DNA from: Promethearchaeia archaeon
GTDB taxonomy: Archaea > Asgardarchaeota > Lokiarchaeia > Sigyniarchaeales > SOKP01
DNA: 64,000 nt
Assembly: GCA_029856125.1 (NCBI GenBank)
Contig: JAHQWJ010000136.1
Location: 21,514 to 85,513, forward strand
Direction of reading: 5' to 3'
This document shows, piece after piece, positions 47,126 through 57,101 of the stretch (the stretch's first letter is position 1; each line of letters begins with the position of its first letter). A program made the translations under genes and the position numbers. The notes under the pieces are model-generated. The model worked only from the letters and a program-made list of their open reading frames with translations, was not told the DNA's origin and did not search any database.

Positions 47126-48841
47126 TTACATTTGGTCCAAAACTTCTATACCCAAGATTTGTAAACCAATCTTGATTACGATTTGAACGCATTTAATTAA
47201 TAATAATCTCGCTTTTTCTAATTCCTCATCACTTGATAATACCTGACAGGAAGAATAAAACGAATTGAACGCCTGGCACAAGGTTAAAAGATATTGAGGA
47301 ATTTGGTGAATAGAATAATTTTTTCTAACCGAGTTCAATATTTCGGGGAAGTAGTTAAGTTGCTTAACCAAAGTTAGCTCCTTTTCGTGGTTAATTAAAT
47401 CCCATTTTATGTTTAAATTGATTGCTTTTTTCGATTTAGTTATGATCGATTCAATTCTAGCATAACAATACTGAATGTAAGGACCAGTCTCGCCTTCAAA
47501 TGAGATGCTCTCTTTAGGGTTGAAAACAAAATCAGATTTAGGATTAAATTTAAGAATAAAAAAAGCCAATGCGGCCATTCCGATTGCGGTAGCTCTTTTC
47601 TTTTTTAATTTTTCTGAAAGTTCAGGATATCTTTTATTTACTTCCTTATAAGCTAAAGATTGCATTTTCTCGATGATATTATCGGCATCAACTATAGTTC
47701 CTTCCCTACTTTTCATTTTTCCTTCAGGTAAATAAACCATACCATACGATAAATGAAATTTATCTTCTTTAAAACCTATCATGTCTAAAACAGTAAATAA
47801 CTGCTTGAAATAGAGGTCCTGTTCGTTTGCAACTACATATATAGATTTGTCATAATCGAAGTCTTCCTTTTTTTGATAAGCTAAGTAGATATCCTGGGTT
47901 ATATATAGTGAAGTTCCGTCTTTCCTCATAAGGACCTTATCTGGCAAATTAAATTTTTCTTTCAGATGAGCAATAATCGCTCCGTTATCAGTCTTATGAA
48001 AAATACCACTCTCCAAACCCTCTAAAACCTTTTCTTTACCCATCCAATATATCTCAGACTCAAAATATTCTTTATCGAACGATATTTTTAGTGATTTGTA
48101 AGTTTCTTTAAACCCCTCGAGTGCCCAAAAATTCATTTTCTTCCAGAGCTCTCGAGTTTCAGCATCGTCTTCTTCCCATAATCTTAAAAGATCGTATACT
48201 TCTTCTATTATTTTAGTATTTTTCTTTTCCATTTCATTATATTTAACGTAGAACGCCCCAACGAAGTGATCGGATTTGATATCCGGTTCCTTGTTATTAC
48301 CCCAGTTTTTGTAAGCATACATAGACTTACATATATGGATGCCTCTATCGTTGTTTAAGTTGACATCGAAAACAATATCACCTTTATATTTTAAAAATTT
48401 CGAAAGAGTCCTGCCCAACAACATATTTCGAATGTGTCCGAAATGGAGTGGTTTATTTGTATTTGGTGCGGGGTATTCTATTACTATTTTTGATGATTTT
48501 CTCTGATCTATACCAATCTCTTCATAAATTCTCCCATATTTTTCTTTTAGTGTAAAAATCTGCTCAAGAAGTGGTTGAGGTTTTATTTTAAAATTGAGGT
48601 AAGGACCATTTGCTTCTATGACTTCTAAATATTCTGGTAATTCTAACTTTTCTTCTAGTTCCTTGGAAATTAAGTTTGGTGATTTTTTCTTAACTTTAGC
48701 AAGTTGGAAACATGGAAATGCGTAACTATAATTTAAATCTTGAGGGGGTATTTCAATGAGATCTTTGATCTCTTGCTGCGTAAAGTTGGGGAGATAATTG
48801 CTTAAATACTCGGCAATTGTATTCTTATCGATTATAATCAT
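47126..48841 (-). CDS. argS: Arginyl-tRNA synthetase
   Basis: PAPNTNKPLHFGHIRNMLLG, GKMKSREGTIVDAD, long C-terminal DALR-like domain. Confidence 0.96.
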   Translation of the reverse strand: MIIIDKNTIAEYLSNYLPNFTQQEIKDLIEIPPQDLNYSYAFPCFQLAKVKKKSPNLISKELEEKLELPEYLEVIEANGPYLNFKIKPQPLLEQIFTLKEKYGRIYEEIGIDQRKSSKIVIEYPAPNTNKPLHFGHIRNMLLGRTLSKFLKYKGDIVFDVNLNNDRGIHICKSMYAYKNWGNNKEPDIKSDHFVGAFYVKYNEMEKKNTKIIEEVYDLLRLWEEDDAETRELWKKMNFWALEGFKETYKSLKISFDKEYFESEIYWMGKEKVLEGLESGIFHKTDNGAIIAHLKEKFNLPDKVLMRKDGTSLYITQDIYLAYQKKEDFDYDKSIYVVANEQDLYFKQLFTVLDMIGFKEDKFHLSYGMVYLPEGKMKSREGTIVDADNIIEKMQSLAYKEVNKRYPELSEKLKKKRATAIGMAALAFFILKFNPKSDFVFNPKESISFEGETGPYIQYCYARIESIITKSKKAINLNIKWDLINHEKELTLVKQLNYFPEILNSVRKNYSIHQIPQYLLTLCQAFNSFYSSCQVLSSDEELEKARLLLIKCVQIVIKIGLQILGIEVLDQM

Positions 48842-48970
48842 TTTTTTTGGTTTAAGAGTATCATAAAATTCTAATTATTGCTGATTGTAACTTTTATCTG
48901 TTTTGTTAAATATATTTAGTTTAACTCATAAAATTTATGATAGTGAATTATTAAGACGGTTGATTTATTC

Positions 48971-50197
48971 ATGTCATTCAAACAAGAAGCTAGAAAATTT
49001 TATCCTAAATGGCCTATCTACAATGAAAAAGAGATAAACGCATTGACTGAAGTTATTAAATCTGGAGAATGGTGGTGTGGTGCTCCTGGTGCTCACCAAG
49101 GTAATAATGTTTGGGCTTTTCAAGAAGAATTTGCTCAGCTTCAAGGATCAAAATATTGCGTTGCAGTGTGTAATGGAACTGTTGCAATAGAAGCAGCTCT
49201 CATGGCATTAGATGTAGGATTAGGTGATGAGATAATTGTTTCTGATTACACTTTTGTAGCATCTGCATCTGCAGTTATAGCAACAAACGCCGTTCCCATA
49301 TTTTGTGACATAAATCCCAATACTCTCGTAATGGATGTGTATAAAGTTGAAGAACTTATAACTGAAAGAACTAAAGCAATTGTTCCAGTACATTTAGGGG
49401 GTAACCCGGTTAAGATGGACCACCTTATGGAGTTGGCATTGAAATATGATTTAAAGGTTGTCGAAGATTGTGCCCACGCTCATGGTTCAGATTTTAAAGA
49501 AAAAAAAGTAGGAAATTGGGGCGATGCCGGTACATTTAGCTTTCAAGCTTCAAAAGTTATAACAAGTGGAGAAGGGGGTGCTATCATATGTAATAATGGT
49601 GATCTAGCTAATGAAATTTATTCTTACATTGATTGTGGTAGGAAGAAAAACGAGTATTTCTATAAACACTTCTCTTATGGTACTAATTATAGGATGACAG
49701 AATATCAAGCAGCAATATTAAGAACTCAAATAAAAAAGTTCCCAGAGCAGCATAAACTTAGAAATCGGAATGCAAAATATCTTATGAGCGAACTCAATAA
49801 AATAGATGGGATAAAAACTATGGAACCTACGCTGGGTACGACTAACCTTGGTTGGTATGTTTTCCCCATAGTTTTTGATCCTGAGAAGTTCGGGGATCTC
49901 ACTAAATCAAAGTTTTATAATTTATTGAATGACACAGGCATACCTACTGACGATTGCTACCCTCCATTACATAGTTTAAATTGTTTTAAACATACTAATT
50001 TAAAAAAAGGTATTGATTATTCTAAAGCTAATTGGGGAGGAGAAAAAAGCAATGATGTACATTTTCCAATTGTTTCTGATGTTTATTCAAGAAGTATTGA
50101 ATTCCCTCAAGAAATGCTATTAGCTTCTAAGGAAAAACTGGATGATGTTATAGAATTTATAAAGTCTTTAAAGAATACTAACCTTAGTCAAGATTAA
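48971..50197 (+). CDS. DegT/DnrJ/EryC1/StrS family PLP aminotransferase
   Basis: YCVAVCNGTVAIEAALMAL, VEDCAHAHGS, TFSFQASKVITSGEGGAI. Confidence 0.93.
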   Translation: MSFKQEARKFYPKWPIYNEKEINALTEVIKSGEWWCGAPGAHQGNNVWAFQEEFAQLQGSKYCVAVCNGTVAIEAALMALDVGLGDEIIVSDYTFVASASAVIATNAVPIFCDINPNTLVMDVYKVEELITERTKAIVPVHLGGNPVKMDHLMELALKYDLKVVEDCAHAHGSDFKEKKVGNWGDAGTFSFQASKVITSGEGGAIICNNGDLANEIYSYIDCGRKKNEYFYKHFSYGTNYRMTEYQAAILRTQIKKFPEQHKLRNRNAKYLMSELNKIDGIKTMEPTLGTTNLGWYVFPIVFDPEKFGDLTKSKFYNLLNDTGIPTDDCYPPLHSLNCFKHTNLKKGIDYSKANWGGEKSNDVHFPIVSDVYSRSIEFPQEMLLASKEKLDDVIEFIKSLKNTNLSQD

Positions 50198-51237
50198 ACT
50201 ACTTCTTCTATTTTCTTAGTCTTAGCACTTTTGTACATCGCCTCAACGATATTCAATATTTTATAACCATAAACGCTATCAGTAAGTGGTTTCTTATTAC
50301 TTAGAATGCAGTCAATAAAGTGAGTTATCTCTTGAGGATAACCAAAAGACCAAGCCTCAGTAGGAACGGGAAACGTCCATCCTTTCGTAGTTTCAGCTTT
50401 TTCTACAGCATATCCATACCCGTTTTTACTATACACGCTCACTAAATCAGAAAAAGTTGGAGCGACTTTAATTTGACCTTCGGTGCCAAATAGTTCAAAG
50501 CGCATGTCATAACCTCCTGGTGCTGTCCAAGATTCTTCGATTACTATTTGCGCATCGTTTTCAAAATAAAGAATTCCTACAGCGTTGTCTTCTACTTCAC
50601 AAGTTCCAAAAATCCCTCGATCGCTTTGTATTGTCCTGGTTTGGCAATACACTTCGCTAACTTCACATCCAAGATACCAAACTAAACAAGCAATATCGTG
50701 AATTCCTAAGTCTAATAACGCACCACCTCCGGATTCCTCCAACTTATAAAACCATCGAGAATGTGGTCCCGAATGTTGTTCTTTACCACGACCCATATAT
50801 ATTGTTCCTAAAGCGCCTTCCTTTATAATTTCTTTAACCTTACTAAATGAAGGAGCGTACATGTTGTTTTCACAATAAAAAATCTTCCGGTTTGAAGCTT
50901 TTTCTACATCTAACATTTCGCCTGCTTCTTTAATGTTTCTAGCCAATGGTTTTTCTACGAGTGCATGCTTTCCTGAGCGCAAGATATTACAGGTTACTTC
51001 TTTATGCAAATTATTTGGGACGCAGACAGAAACAGCGTCGCATTCTAATTTTAATAGGTCTTTATAATCAGTAAAGTAGCTATTGATAATATTATATTTT
51101 TTCATTAAATTATTGGCTTCATCTTTATTATTTGACGCTATTCCCACAATTTCTACATTTGGTAATGAGGAATACGAATAGCAATGATGGTCAGCAATAA
51201 AACCCGACCCAATAATGCCTACTTTAATCTTATTCAT
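50194..51237 (-). CDS. Gfo/Idh/MocA family oxidoreductase
   Basis: VGIIGSGFIADHH Rossmann motif, HALVEKPLARN, GGGALLDLGIHDIACLVW. Confidence 0.93.
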   Translation of the reverse strand: MNKIKVGIIGSGFIADHHCYSYSSLPNVEIVGIASNNKDEANNLMKKYNIINSYFTDYKDLLKLECDAVSVCVPNNLHKEVTCNILRSGKHALVEKPLARNIKEAGEMLDVEKASNRKIFYCENNMYAPSFSKVKEIIKEGALGTIYMGRGKEQHSGPHSRWFYKLEESGGGALLDLGIHDIACLVWYLGCEVSEVYCQTRTIQSDRGIFGTCEVEDNAVGILYFENDAQIVIEESWTAPGGYDMRFELFGTEGQIKVAPTFSDLVSVYSKNGYGYAVEKAETTKGWTFPVPTEAWSFGYPQEITHFIDCILSNKKPLTDSVYGYKILNIVEAMYKSAKTKKIEEVV

Positions 51238-51306
51238 TTTAATCCTCGCTTAATAATTCTAATTAATAATAATTTAGGTTTTTAACTTTATAATTGTAGT
51301 TGGATT

Positions 51307-52434
51307 TTATTTCCAGAAGTCCGAAGAAGAACTAAACCTTTTAATTTTGGAGAAAGGACAAGCAGCAATACAATTCCCACAATCACCTGAATTTTCGATC
51401 CAAAATTCGAAGCATTTTTCTACATCGACGTAGTATTTTTTAACACATGAATTGTTAGAAATCGTAGCTGGTTCAAAAGTGGGATCTTTTTCTTTGGTAA
51501 TTGCGTCGTTTTCGCAAGCTTCAGCGCATTTGTAGCAAGTTTTACAGAAATTCTGAACTTTTTTAATAAAATCTAAGTTCAGTTCATCAGCTATTAATGG
51601 CATATCCGTAAAAACTTTACAAATTCTAACTCTTGGACCATATTCTGGTGTGAGCAACAATCCATTTCTACCTAATGCTCCTAAACCTGCGTCAATTGCT
51701 AGAGGTATACTGAGTGCAGTGTCGTTACCACACTGGATCGCTCGATATCCTAAATTTCTGATAAATTCTCCTAAACAGGCGATCGTAAAAGCCATTTTTG
51801 AATAACCTACAGCTGAAGCAGCTGAAGCTGGTTGGGCAGGGGCAGTAGAAATTGCAATTTGGTCCATTTCGATAGCCATAACAATGACTTTATTTATCCC
51901 CTCTGGCAAGTTAATGGGACTTTCTAATATAGAATTAGACGCTTCACCCTTTCTGATCCTTTCTTTTGAATCTGCTTCGCTGGTTAATGTAGGTCTTACA
52001 AAACCGGTTTTATATATCCATCTCTCGTTAACATCTGCAATACCCACTAGTGATGCTCCATAAAATTTTGCCGCTTTTTTAGTCTTTTCAGTAAAAATTT
52101 TTAAGTCTTTAACAGGATATTTTTCTCTCATCCAGTCTACTCCGTATCCTATATCAGTTAATTCTTCTCTATGCCAACTAAAAGCTAAAGGAAAATTTTC
52201 GTAAACAGTCCATCCTGCTGCAACTAGCGCAAAATCAATCCGAGAATATCCATCCTTTCCCGAATTAATATGACTGTCTATATTATACTCGAACATTTTC
52301 CCATAAGTAGGTAGCGATTTATCCCATAATCTTCTATAAAGCACGTTATACTTCTGCTCGAAGCGACTGTAAGAATTTTCGTCAATTTCGTAGGGAAAGA
52401 TTTTTTTGGTTTGCATCTCAATCCTTTTTCTCAA
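51307..52434 (-). CDS. Reductive dehalogenase / QueG-like superfamily iron-sulfur protein, apparently cytoplasmic
   Basis: CKTCYKCAEACENDAI and CGNCIAACPFSK ferredoxin motifs, KAAKFYGASLVGIADV; no Tat signal at the N-terminus. Confidence 0.8.
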   Translation of the reverse strand: MRKRIEMQTKKIFPYEIDENSYSRFEQKYNVLYRRLWDKSLPTYGKMFEYNIDSHINSGKDGYSRIDFALVAAGWTVYENFPLAFSWHREELTDIGYGVDWMREKYPVKDLKIFTEKTKKAAKFYGASLVGIADVNERWIYKTGFVRPTLTSEADSKERIRKGEASNSILESPINLPEGINKVIVMAIEMDQIAISTAPAQPASAASAVGYSKMAFTIACLGEFIRNLGYRAIQCGNDTALSIPLAIDAGLGALGRNGLLLTPEYGPRVRICKVFTDMPLIADELNLDFIKKVQNFCKTCYKCAEACENDAITKEKDPTFEPATISNNSCVKKYYVDVEKCFEFWIENSGDCGNCIAACPFSKIKRFSSSSDFWK

Positions 52435-52551
52435 TTAAATTCTTTTTTTACTACTCTTTTAAAAGAGTTCAGCCTATTAAATATTATTTTAGGGCATGAA
52501 ATATAAAACTTTAAGAAGAAATTTATAAGGAAAAGTTTCATCATTTCCACT

Positions 52552-52845
52552 ATGCCAATATTTATTCTTGCAACTAAACTTCAAAACCCTAATTTAGTAA
52601 TAGATCGTAAAGAACACGGTGAAAAATTCTTAAAATTAGTTAAAGAAAAAGTTCCGAATGTTAAATGGATTGCACATTACGCAATATTGGGACCATATGA
52701 TTTTATAGATATTTTCGAAGCTGATAACGAACACGAAGCGGCGAAAGTTTCTTTACTTTCCCGAACTGTAGGGGCTGATTTTGCTGAAAGCTGGACTGCT
52801 ATTAAATACACAGAATTTCTTAAATTAGTGGAAGATTTAGAGTAA
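52552..52845 (+). CDS. GYD domain protein
   Basis: Small protein with KWIAHYAILGPYDFIDIFEADNEHEAAKVSLLSRTVGADFAESWTAIKYTEF. Confidence 0.85.
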   Translation: MPIFILATKLQNPNLVIDRKEHGEKFLKLVKEKVPNVKWIAHYAILGPYDFIDIFEADNEHEAAKVSLLSRTVGADFAESWTAIKYTEFLKLVEDLE

Positions 52846-52863
52846 AAGAAGTGTTGTTCACTA

Positions 52864-53232
52864 ATGAAGAGGTTTATAGTGCAAATAGGATCAGGAGTAG
52901 ATCAACACGGACATAATGATGATTGCACTAATGCCGCAATAAAGGCGGTTAAAAACGCAATCTCAACTAACTGTCTTACTGGTTTATTGGAGATTTGTGG
53001 TTTAAAAGAACCAAATGATCTTCAAAAAATGGTCGTACATGTGAAGATTGGAGCACCTTATCCCGAAAATGTTAAAAGAGAAAAAGTTTTAGAAGCTATT
53101 CCATTTGGTTCCAAATCAATTGAGATAGAAAAAGGAGGATTAGTTGCGGCAGGGATAATGATTAAAGAATTAGGAGATACAACTAATAAAATAATTGTCT
53201 GTAATGCGGCTGTAACTGTATCGATCTTATAA
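52864..53232 (+). CDS. Lin0512 family protein
   Basis: KRFIVQIGSGVDQHGHNDDCTNAAIKAVKNAI...GGLVAAGIMIKELGDT...IIVCNAAVTVSI. Confidence 0.85.
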   Translation: MKRFIVQIGSGVDQHGHNDDCTNAAIKAVKNAISTNCLTGLLEICGLKEPNDLQKMVVHVKIGAPYPENVKREKVLEAIPFGSKSIEIEKGGLVAAGIMIKELGDTTNKIIVCNAAVTVSIL

Positions 53233-53269
53233 AAAGAGAAATAAGGACAATATATGGGGAAACAATATT

Positions 53270-53842
53270 ATGGTGAAGAGATGTAAATGGGCAGATTACA
53301 ATGACTTAATGAAGGCATATCACGATAAAGAATGGGGGACACCTGAGCATGATGAGAAAAATCTCTACGAACTCTTGATTTTGGAAGGAATGCAAGCTGG
53401 TTTAAGCTGGAACACAGTGCTTCAAAAACGAAACAATTTTAGAAAAGCTTTTGATAATTTTGACTACACTAAAATTGTAAGATACAAAGAAAATAAAATC
53501 AAGGAATTGATGCAAAACAAGGGAATAATTCGAAATCGATTAAAAATTCAATCCGTAATCACAAACGCTAAATCTTTTATTAACGTTCAAGAAGAATTTG
53601 GTTCATTTAATAAATATATATGGAATTTTGTGGATAATATACCAGTTCATAATTCTTGGAAAAATTTAGAAGATTTACCTCCAAACACTGAACTTTCTAA
53701 TAGAATTAGCAAAGATATGAAAAAAAGAGGATTTAAATTTATTGGAACGACTATTATATACTCCTTTTTACAAGCCATTGGAGTTATAAACGATCACACG
53801 ATTGATTGTTTTCGATATAAAGAATTATTTAATTCGCTTTAG
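53270..53842 (+). CDS. tag: DNA-3-methyladenine glycosylase I
   Basis: RCKWADYNDLMKAYHDKEWGTPEHDEKNLYELLILEGMQAGLSWNTVLQKR; GFKFIGTTIIYSFLQAIGVINDH. Confidence 0.95.
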   Translation: MVKRCKWADYNDLMKAYHDKEWGTPEHDEKNLYELLILEGMQAGLSWNTVLQKRNNFRKAFDNFDYTKIVRYKENKIKELMQNKGIIRNRLKIQSVITNAKSFINVQEEFGSFNKYIWNFVDNIPVHNSWKNLEDLPPNTELSNRISKDMKKRGFKFIGTTIIYSFLQAIGVINDHTIDCFRYKELFNSL

Positions 53843-53844
53843 AT

Positions 53845-55146
53845 TTAAGTTAAATTCTCTAAGCCAATCTCTTCTTCTGCATATTTTTTTAAGGCAAGCC
53901 ACTGGTCATCGGTAGTTCCAAAATATTTAAAAACGGAAATACCTAAACCAAAATCAAAACCTCTCATTTGTTTCAGCATTTCAATAGCGTTACATTCAAC
54001 AGAATTTGTAACCGCTAATATTGGACTTTTAAATTCGTGTATTCGTTTTTTCATGTTCCTTATAAAATACCAATAGAAAAAATTGCCGAGCTTACCCCAA
54101 TACCACCCATCATCCCGAGTTCCCATCAAATAAGGATATTCCATAGGTGAGGAGACGTCTAAAATTGAAGAGAGTTTCGTCCAATCTTGACCTAAGCGTT
54201 TCCGAGTAAACATCTTTTTAGGCCCGGGAAGACAAAACCATCCAGAAGTACAATCTTTAGTGGTCTTTTTTATGACTGATTGAAGCTTTTGGGCGTATTC
54301 TGCTATCGTGTCTGACTTAAAATCGTACCATTCAGAGCTTTTAATAATTTTAGCCTTAGTTCCATGGTTTTTTCTAAACTTATCTAAACAACGATCACAA
54401 CAGCACAAATCCTTGAATGCGCCGTCATATCTAATATAATCAGCAAAAAATCCGCTTATAGAATATTGGTTTACTACTTCTCTTACTAGTTTTAAAAGAT
54501 AATCAACATGTTTGCTATTAGGGCACATAAAACTAGTAGTAGGAATAAAACCTTTTCCTCTAGCTCCCCTTACTTTTCCCCTTTTTTCATCAATCTTTTC
54601 AGTGAGAAAGGGTACTTTCTTTTTATAATCTTTAAATGACACACCCTCAGGCAAATCAATTCTCATCTCGCCCTCGTTGTGGGTCGATATTTCCCCTTTC
54701 TTGTAGTAAATTCCGGATTTTTTGCCCGTTGTCCCATGGATACTAACACGCTCAGGGTGGATAACACCTTGGTAAGCATCATTCATACTTGTGAACGAAA
54801 CCATTATTCTTATATTTCTATCTTTACCCACATCACAGAATTCCCCTAAAATATCTCTATTGATGGGATTCCATCCAATTTTCGTATCCCACATGCACGC
54901 TCCATCGGTGTCTTTAATAACAAGTCCAAAGACATTAAAATGGCTCTCCTCTAATTTATCCATAACTTCCTTTACATTCAATTCTTTCTCAGTATATTCG
55001 TAATCTAACTTTCTAAATCCTTGTGAACCTCTTACCGGCATTAATGCCATTGCATAAATTTTATTTGCCTTAAAAGCAGATTTTAATGCTGTTATTTTTT
55101 CTGGATCGGTTTTATAATAATCTGACCAATTAATTGCGCCTTTCAT
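53845..55146 (-). CDS. Putative glycoside-hydrolase-like TIM-barrel protein
   Basis: SHFNVFGLVIKDTDG, SISGFFADYIRYDG, CCCDRCLDKFRKNHG, VSSPMEYPYLMG resemble GHL-type barrel proteins. Confidence 0.6.
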   Translation of the reverse strand: MKGAINWSDYYKTDPEKITALKSAFKANKIYAMALMPVRGSQGFRKLDYEYTEKELNVKEVMDKLEESHFNVFGLVIKDTDGACMWDTKIGWNPINRDILGEFCDVGKDRNIRIMVSFTSMNDAYQGVIHPERVSIHGTTGKKSGIYYKKGEISTHNEGEMRIDLPEGVSFKDYKKKVPFLTEKIDEKRGKVRGARGKGFIPTTSFMCPNSKHVDYLLKLVREVVNQYSISGFFADYIRYDGAFKDLCCCDRCLDKFRKNHGTKAKIIKSSEWYDFKSDTIAEYAQKLQSVIKKTTKDCTSGWFCLPGPKKMFTRKRLGQDWTKLSSILDVSSPMEYPYLMGTRDDGWYWGKLGNFFYWYFIRNMKKRIHEFKSPILAVTNSVECNAIEMLKQMRGFDFGLGISVFKYFGTTDDQWLALKKYAEEEIGLENLT

Positions 55147-55432
55147 CTTATCTCAATACTAATTAACTCTCTATTTTTCCAATTAATATCTTGAAGAACT
55201 ACAAAAAATAGATAATTTTACTCTTCAATTTCGATAATTATTTAAAACAATTCTTTTAGTAAATTTTTAAGGTTATTAGAATTTTTAATAATACAATCAT
55301 TTAAACATTTATATATACTAGAACGATTATTTATAATTGAAATCAAATTAAAATATATACTTGTCACATTAATTTAATATAGAAGACAAAACAATCAAGA
55401 ATGATACTTTATTAGGAGAAAAATGAACAAAA

Positions 55433-55963
55433 ATGTACGACGCTACCTTTAAAATAATAATTTTCGGAGACGCAGGTTGTGGGAAAACAACACTAACTCA
55501 AAGATTTTTAACGAATTTATTTGTATCAGATCAAACGATGACGATCGGAGTAGACTTTGAAGTAAAAAGCCTAGAAGTTGACGAACAAAAAGTAAAGTTA
55601 CAAATTTGGGATTTTGGAGGGGAGGAAAGATTTAGGTTTTTACTCCCTACGTACGTGAGAGGTGCTCGTGGCGGTCTGTTCTTATATGATATAACTAATT
55701 TTTCCTCAATTGCTCACATTGATGATTGGCTTAGCGTTATAAGAAAAGAAATAAGAGTTGAAGATATATTTCCCATTATAGCTGTTGGAGGAAAGGCAGA
55801 TTTAGTAGAAAGCAGAGAAGTCTCATCTGCAGAAGGTATTAAAATTGCGAAATCAAGAAAAGTGAACGGCTTTATTGAAACAAGCTCTAAAACGGGAGAA
55901 AATGTAGAAAAAACCTTTGAAGCATTAACGAGTTTAATGCTTAAAGATGTAAATAGAGTTTAA
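55433..55963 (+). CDS. Ras/Rab-like small GTPase with divergent G3/G4
   Basis: GDAGCGKTTL, TIGVDF, WDFGGEE, VGGKADL, ETSSK. Confidence 0.92.
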   Translation: MYDATFKIIIFGDAGCGKTTLTQRFLTNLFVSDQTMTIGVDFEVKSLEVDEQKVKLQIWDFGGEERFRFLLPTYVRGARGGLFLYDITNFSSIAHIDDWLSVIRKEIRVEDIFPIIAVGGKADLVESREVSSAEGIKIAKSRKVNGFIETSSKTGENVEKTFEALTSLMLKDVNRV

Positions 55964-56027
55964 ATAATCAAACTCTATTATATTAAATCATTTGTTTTCA
56001 AAAGAAGCACTGTTTCTTAAAAAAATG

Positions 56028-56894
56028 TTATCTATTTATGATTTCAGTAATTTTTTCAGGTACTCTTGTAGTAATCCTCCGATTCAACACCATCGTTTGG
56101 TACTCCATGTCCTTTCTATATTGGTTCGCATACGAAATTAACTGCTCGATTATATCAATTTCTTTCTCAGCATCACTAATAAAATACCCTCCAAAACTGT
56201 GTATTTCAGCATAGTTCTTCTTAAGAATTTCCTGAAGCTCACCGGGTAACACATCGGTTCTATCTTTTAATGCTGAATTTATGGCATCAAGCAAACTTTT
56301 ATATCTTTCTTGTTTGCCGAACTGACATACTACGCATTTCGAGCTTCTATTTTTAAGAATATAAAGTATTATAATGCCAATTAGGTATCTAAAAGATTCG
56401 ACTACTTCATTAAATATACCTTTTTTCATGTATTTCTTCACGATAATTTCTGCAATTGAATATAAACTTGAGAAATATATGGCTCTGGAAAAATAAGCAG
56501 GGTCAACACAGAACAATCGTGTAAACCAAAATGGGCTAATTTCGTGAGGTGGATCTTCGTGAAAGATATAGTATACTAATCTTCCGTCTCGTTCTTTGTA
56601 TAGCGTCGTTTCTCTTTTGAGGATGTTTAAATAGGTTGAAATAGTGGAACGAGCGATATCTTTAAAAAATTTCTTATATTCTAATTCTACCTCATGTGTA
56701 GTGACTTTTTTTTTACCCTCGAGAAAAAATTTAAGCATGATACCTAAAATTCGATTCTCGTGAAGTCTCCCCGTTTTTATCTGTTGTTGCTCGTTCTCGT
56801 CTTCCCTAATGTTATAAATATCAATTAATTCAGGAGCGATTTCGTGAATTATTTTTTCTAATATGTAAACATTTAATTCAGTAATTTCTAACAA
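56028..56894 (-). CDS. Putative winged-helix/HTH regulatory protein
   Basis: KVTTHEVELEYKKFFKDIARSTISTYLNILKRETTLYKERDGRLVYYIF wHTH-like segment; long helical C-terminus. Confidence 0.5.
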   Translation of the reverse strand: MLEITELNVYILEKIIHEIAPELIDIYNIREDENEQQQIKTGRLHENRILGIMLKFFLEGKKKVTTHEVELEYKKFFKDIARSTISTYLNILKRETTLYKERDGRLVYYIFHEDPPHEISPFWFTRLFCVDPAYFSRAIYFSSLYSIAEIIVKKYMKKGIFNEVVESFRYLIGIIILYILKNRSSKCVVCQFGKQERYKSLLDAINSALKDRTDVLPGELQEILKKNYAEIHSFGGYFISDAEKEIDIIEQLISYANQYRKDMEYQTMVLNRRITTRVPEKITEIINR

Positions 56895-57101
56895 TCCTCA
56901 AAATTGATTTTTTTTCTAAATTATTAAAAAAAATGTAAACTTTTAATAATATTTATTCTAGTTAACTAGAATATTGTATGCAACATATAAAACTCCTATA
57001 AAAATGGAAAATTTAGTAATTTTTACATAATCATATTAAAAAATTAAAAAATATAAAAAAAATAAAAGAATTCTAGTTTTTTACGACTTCTATCTTGACG
57101 G

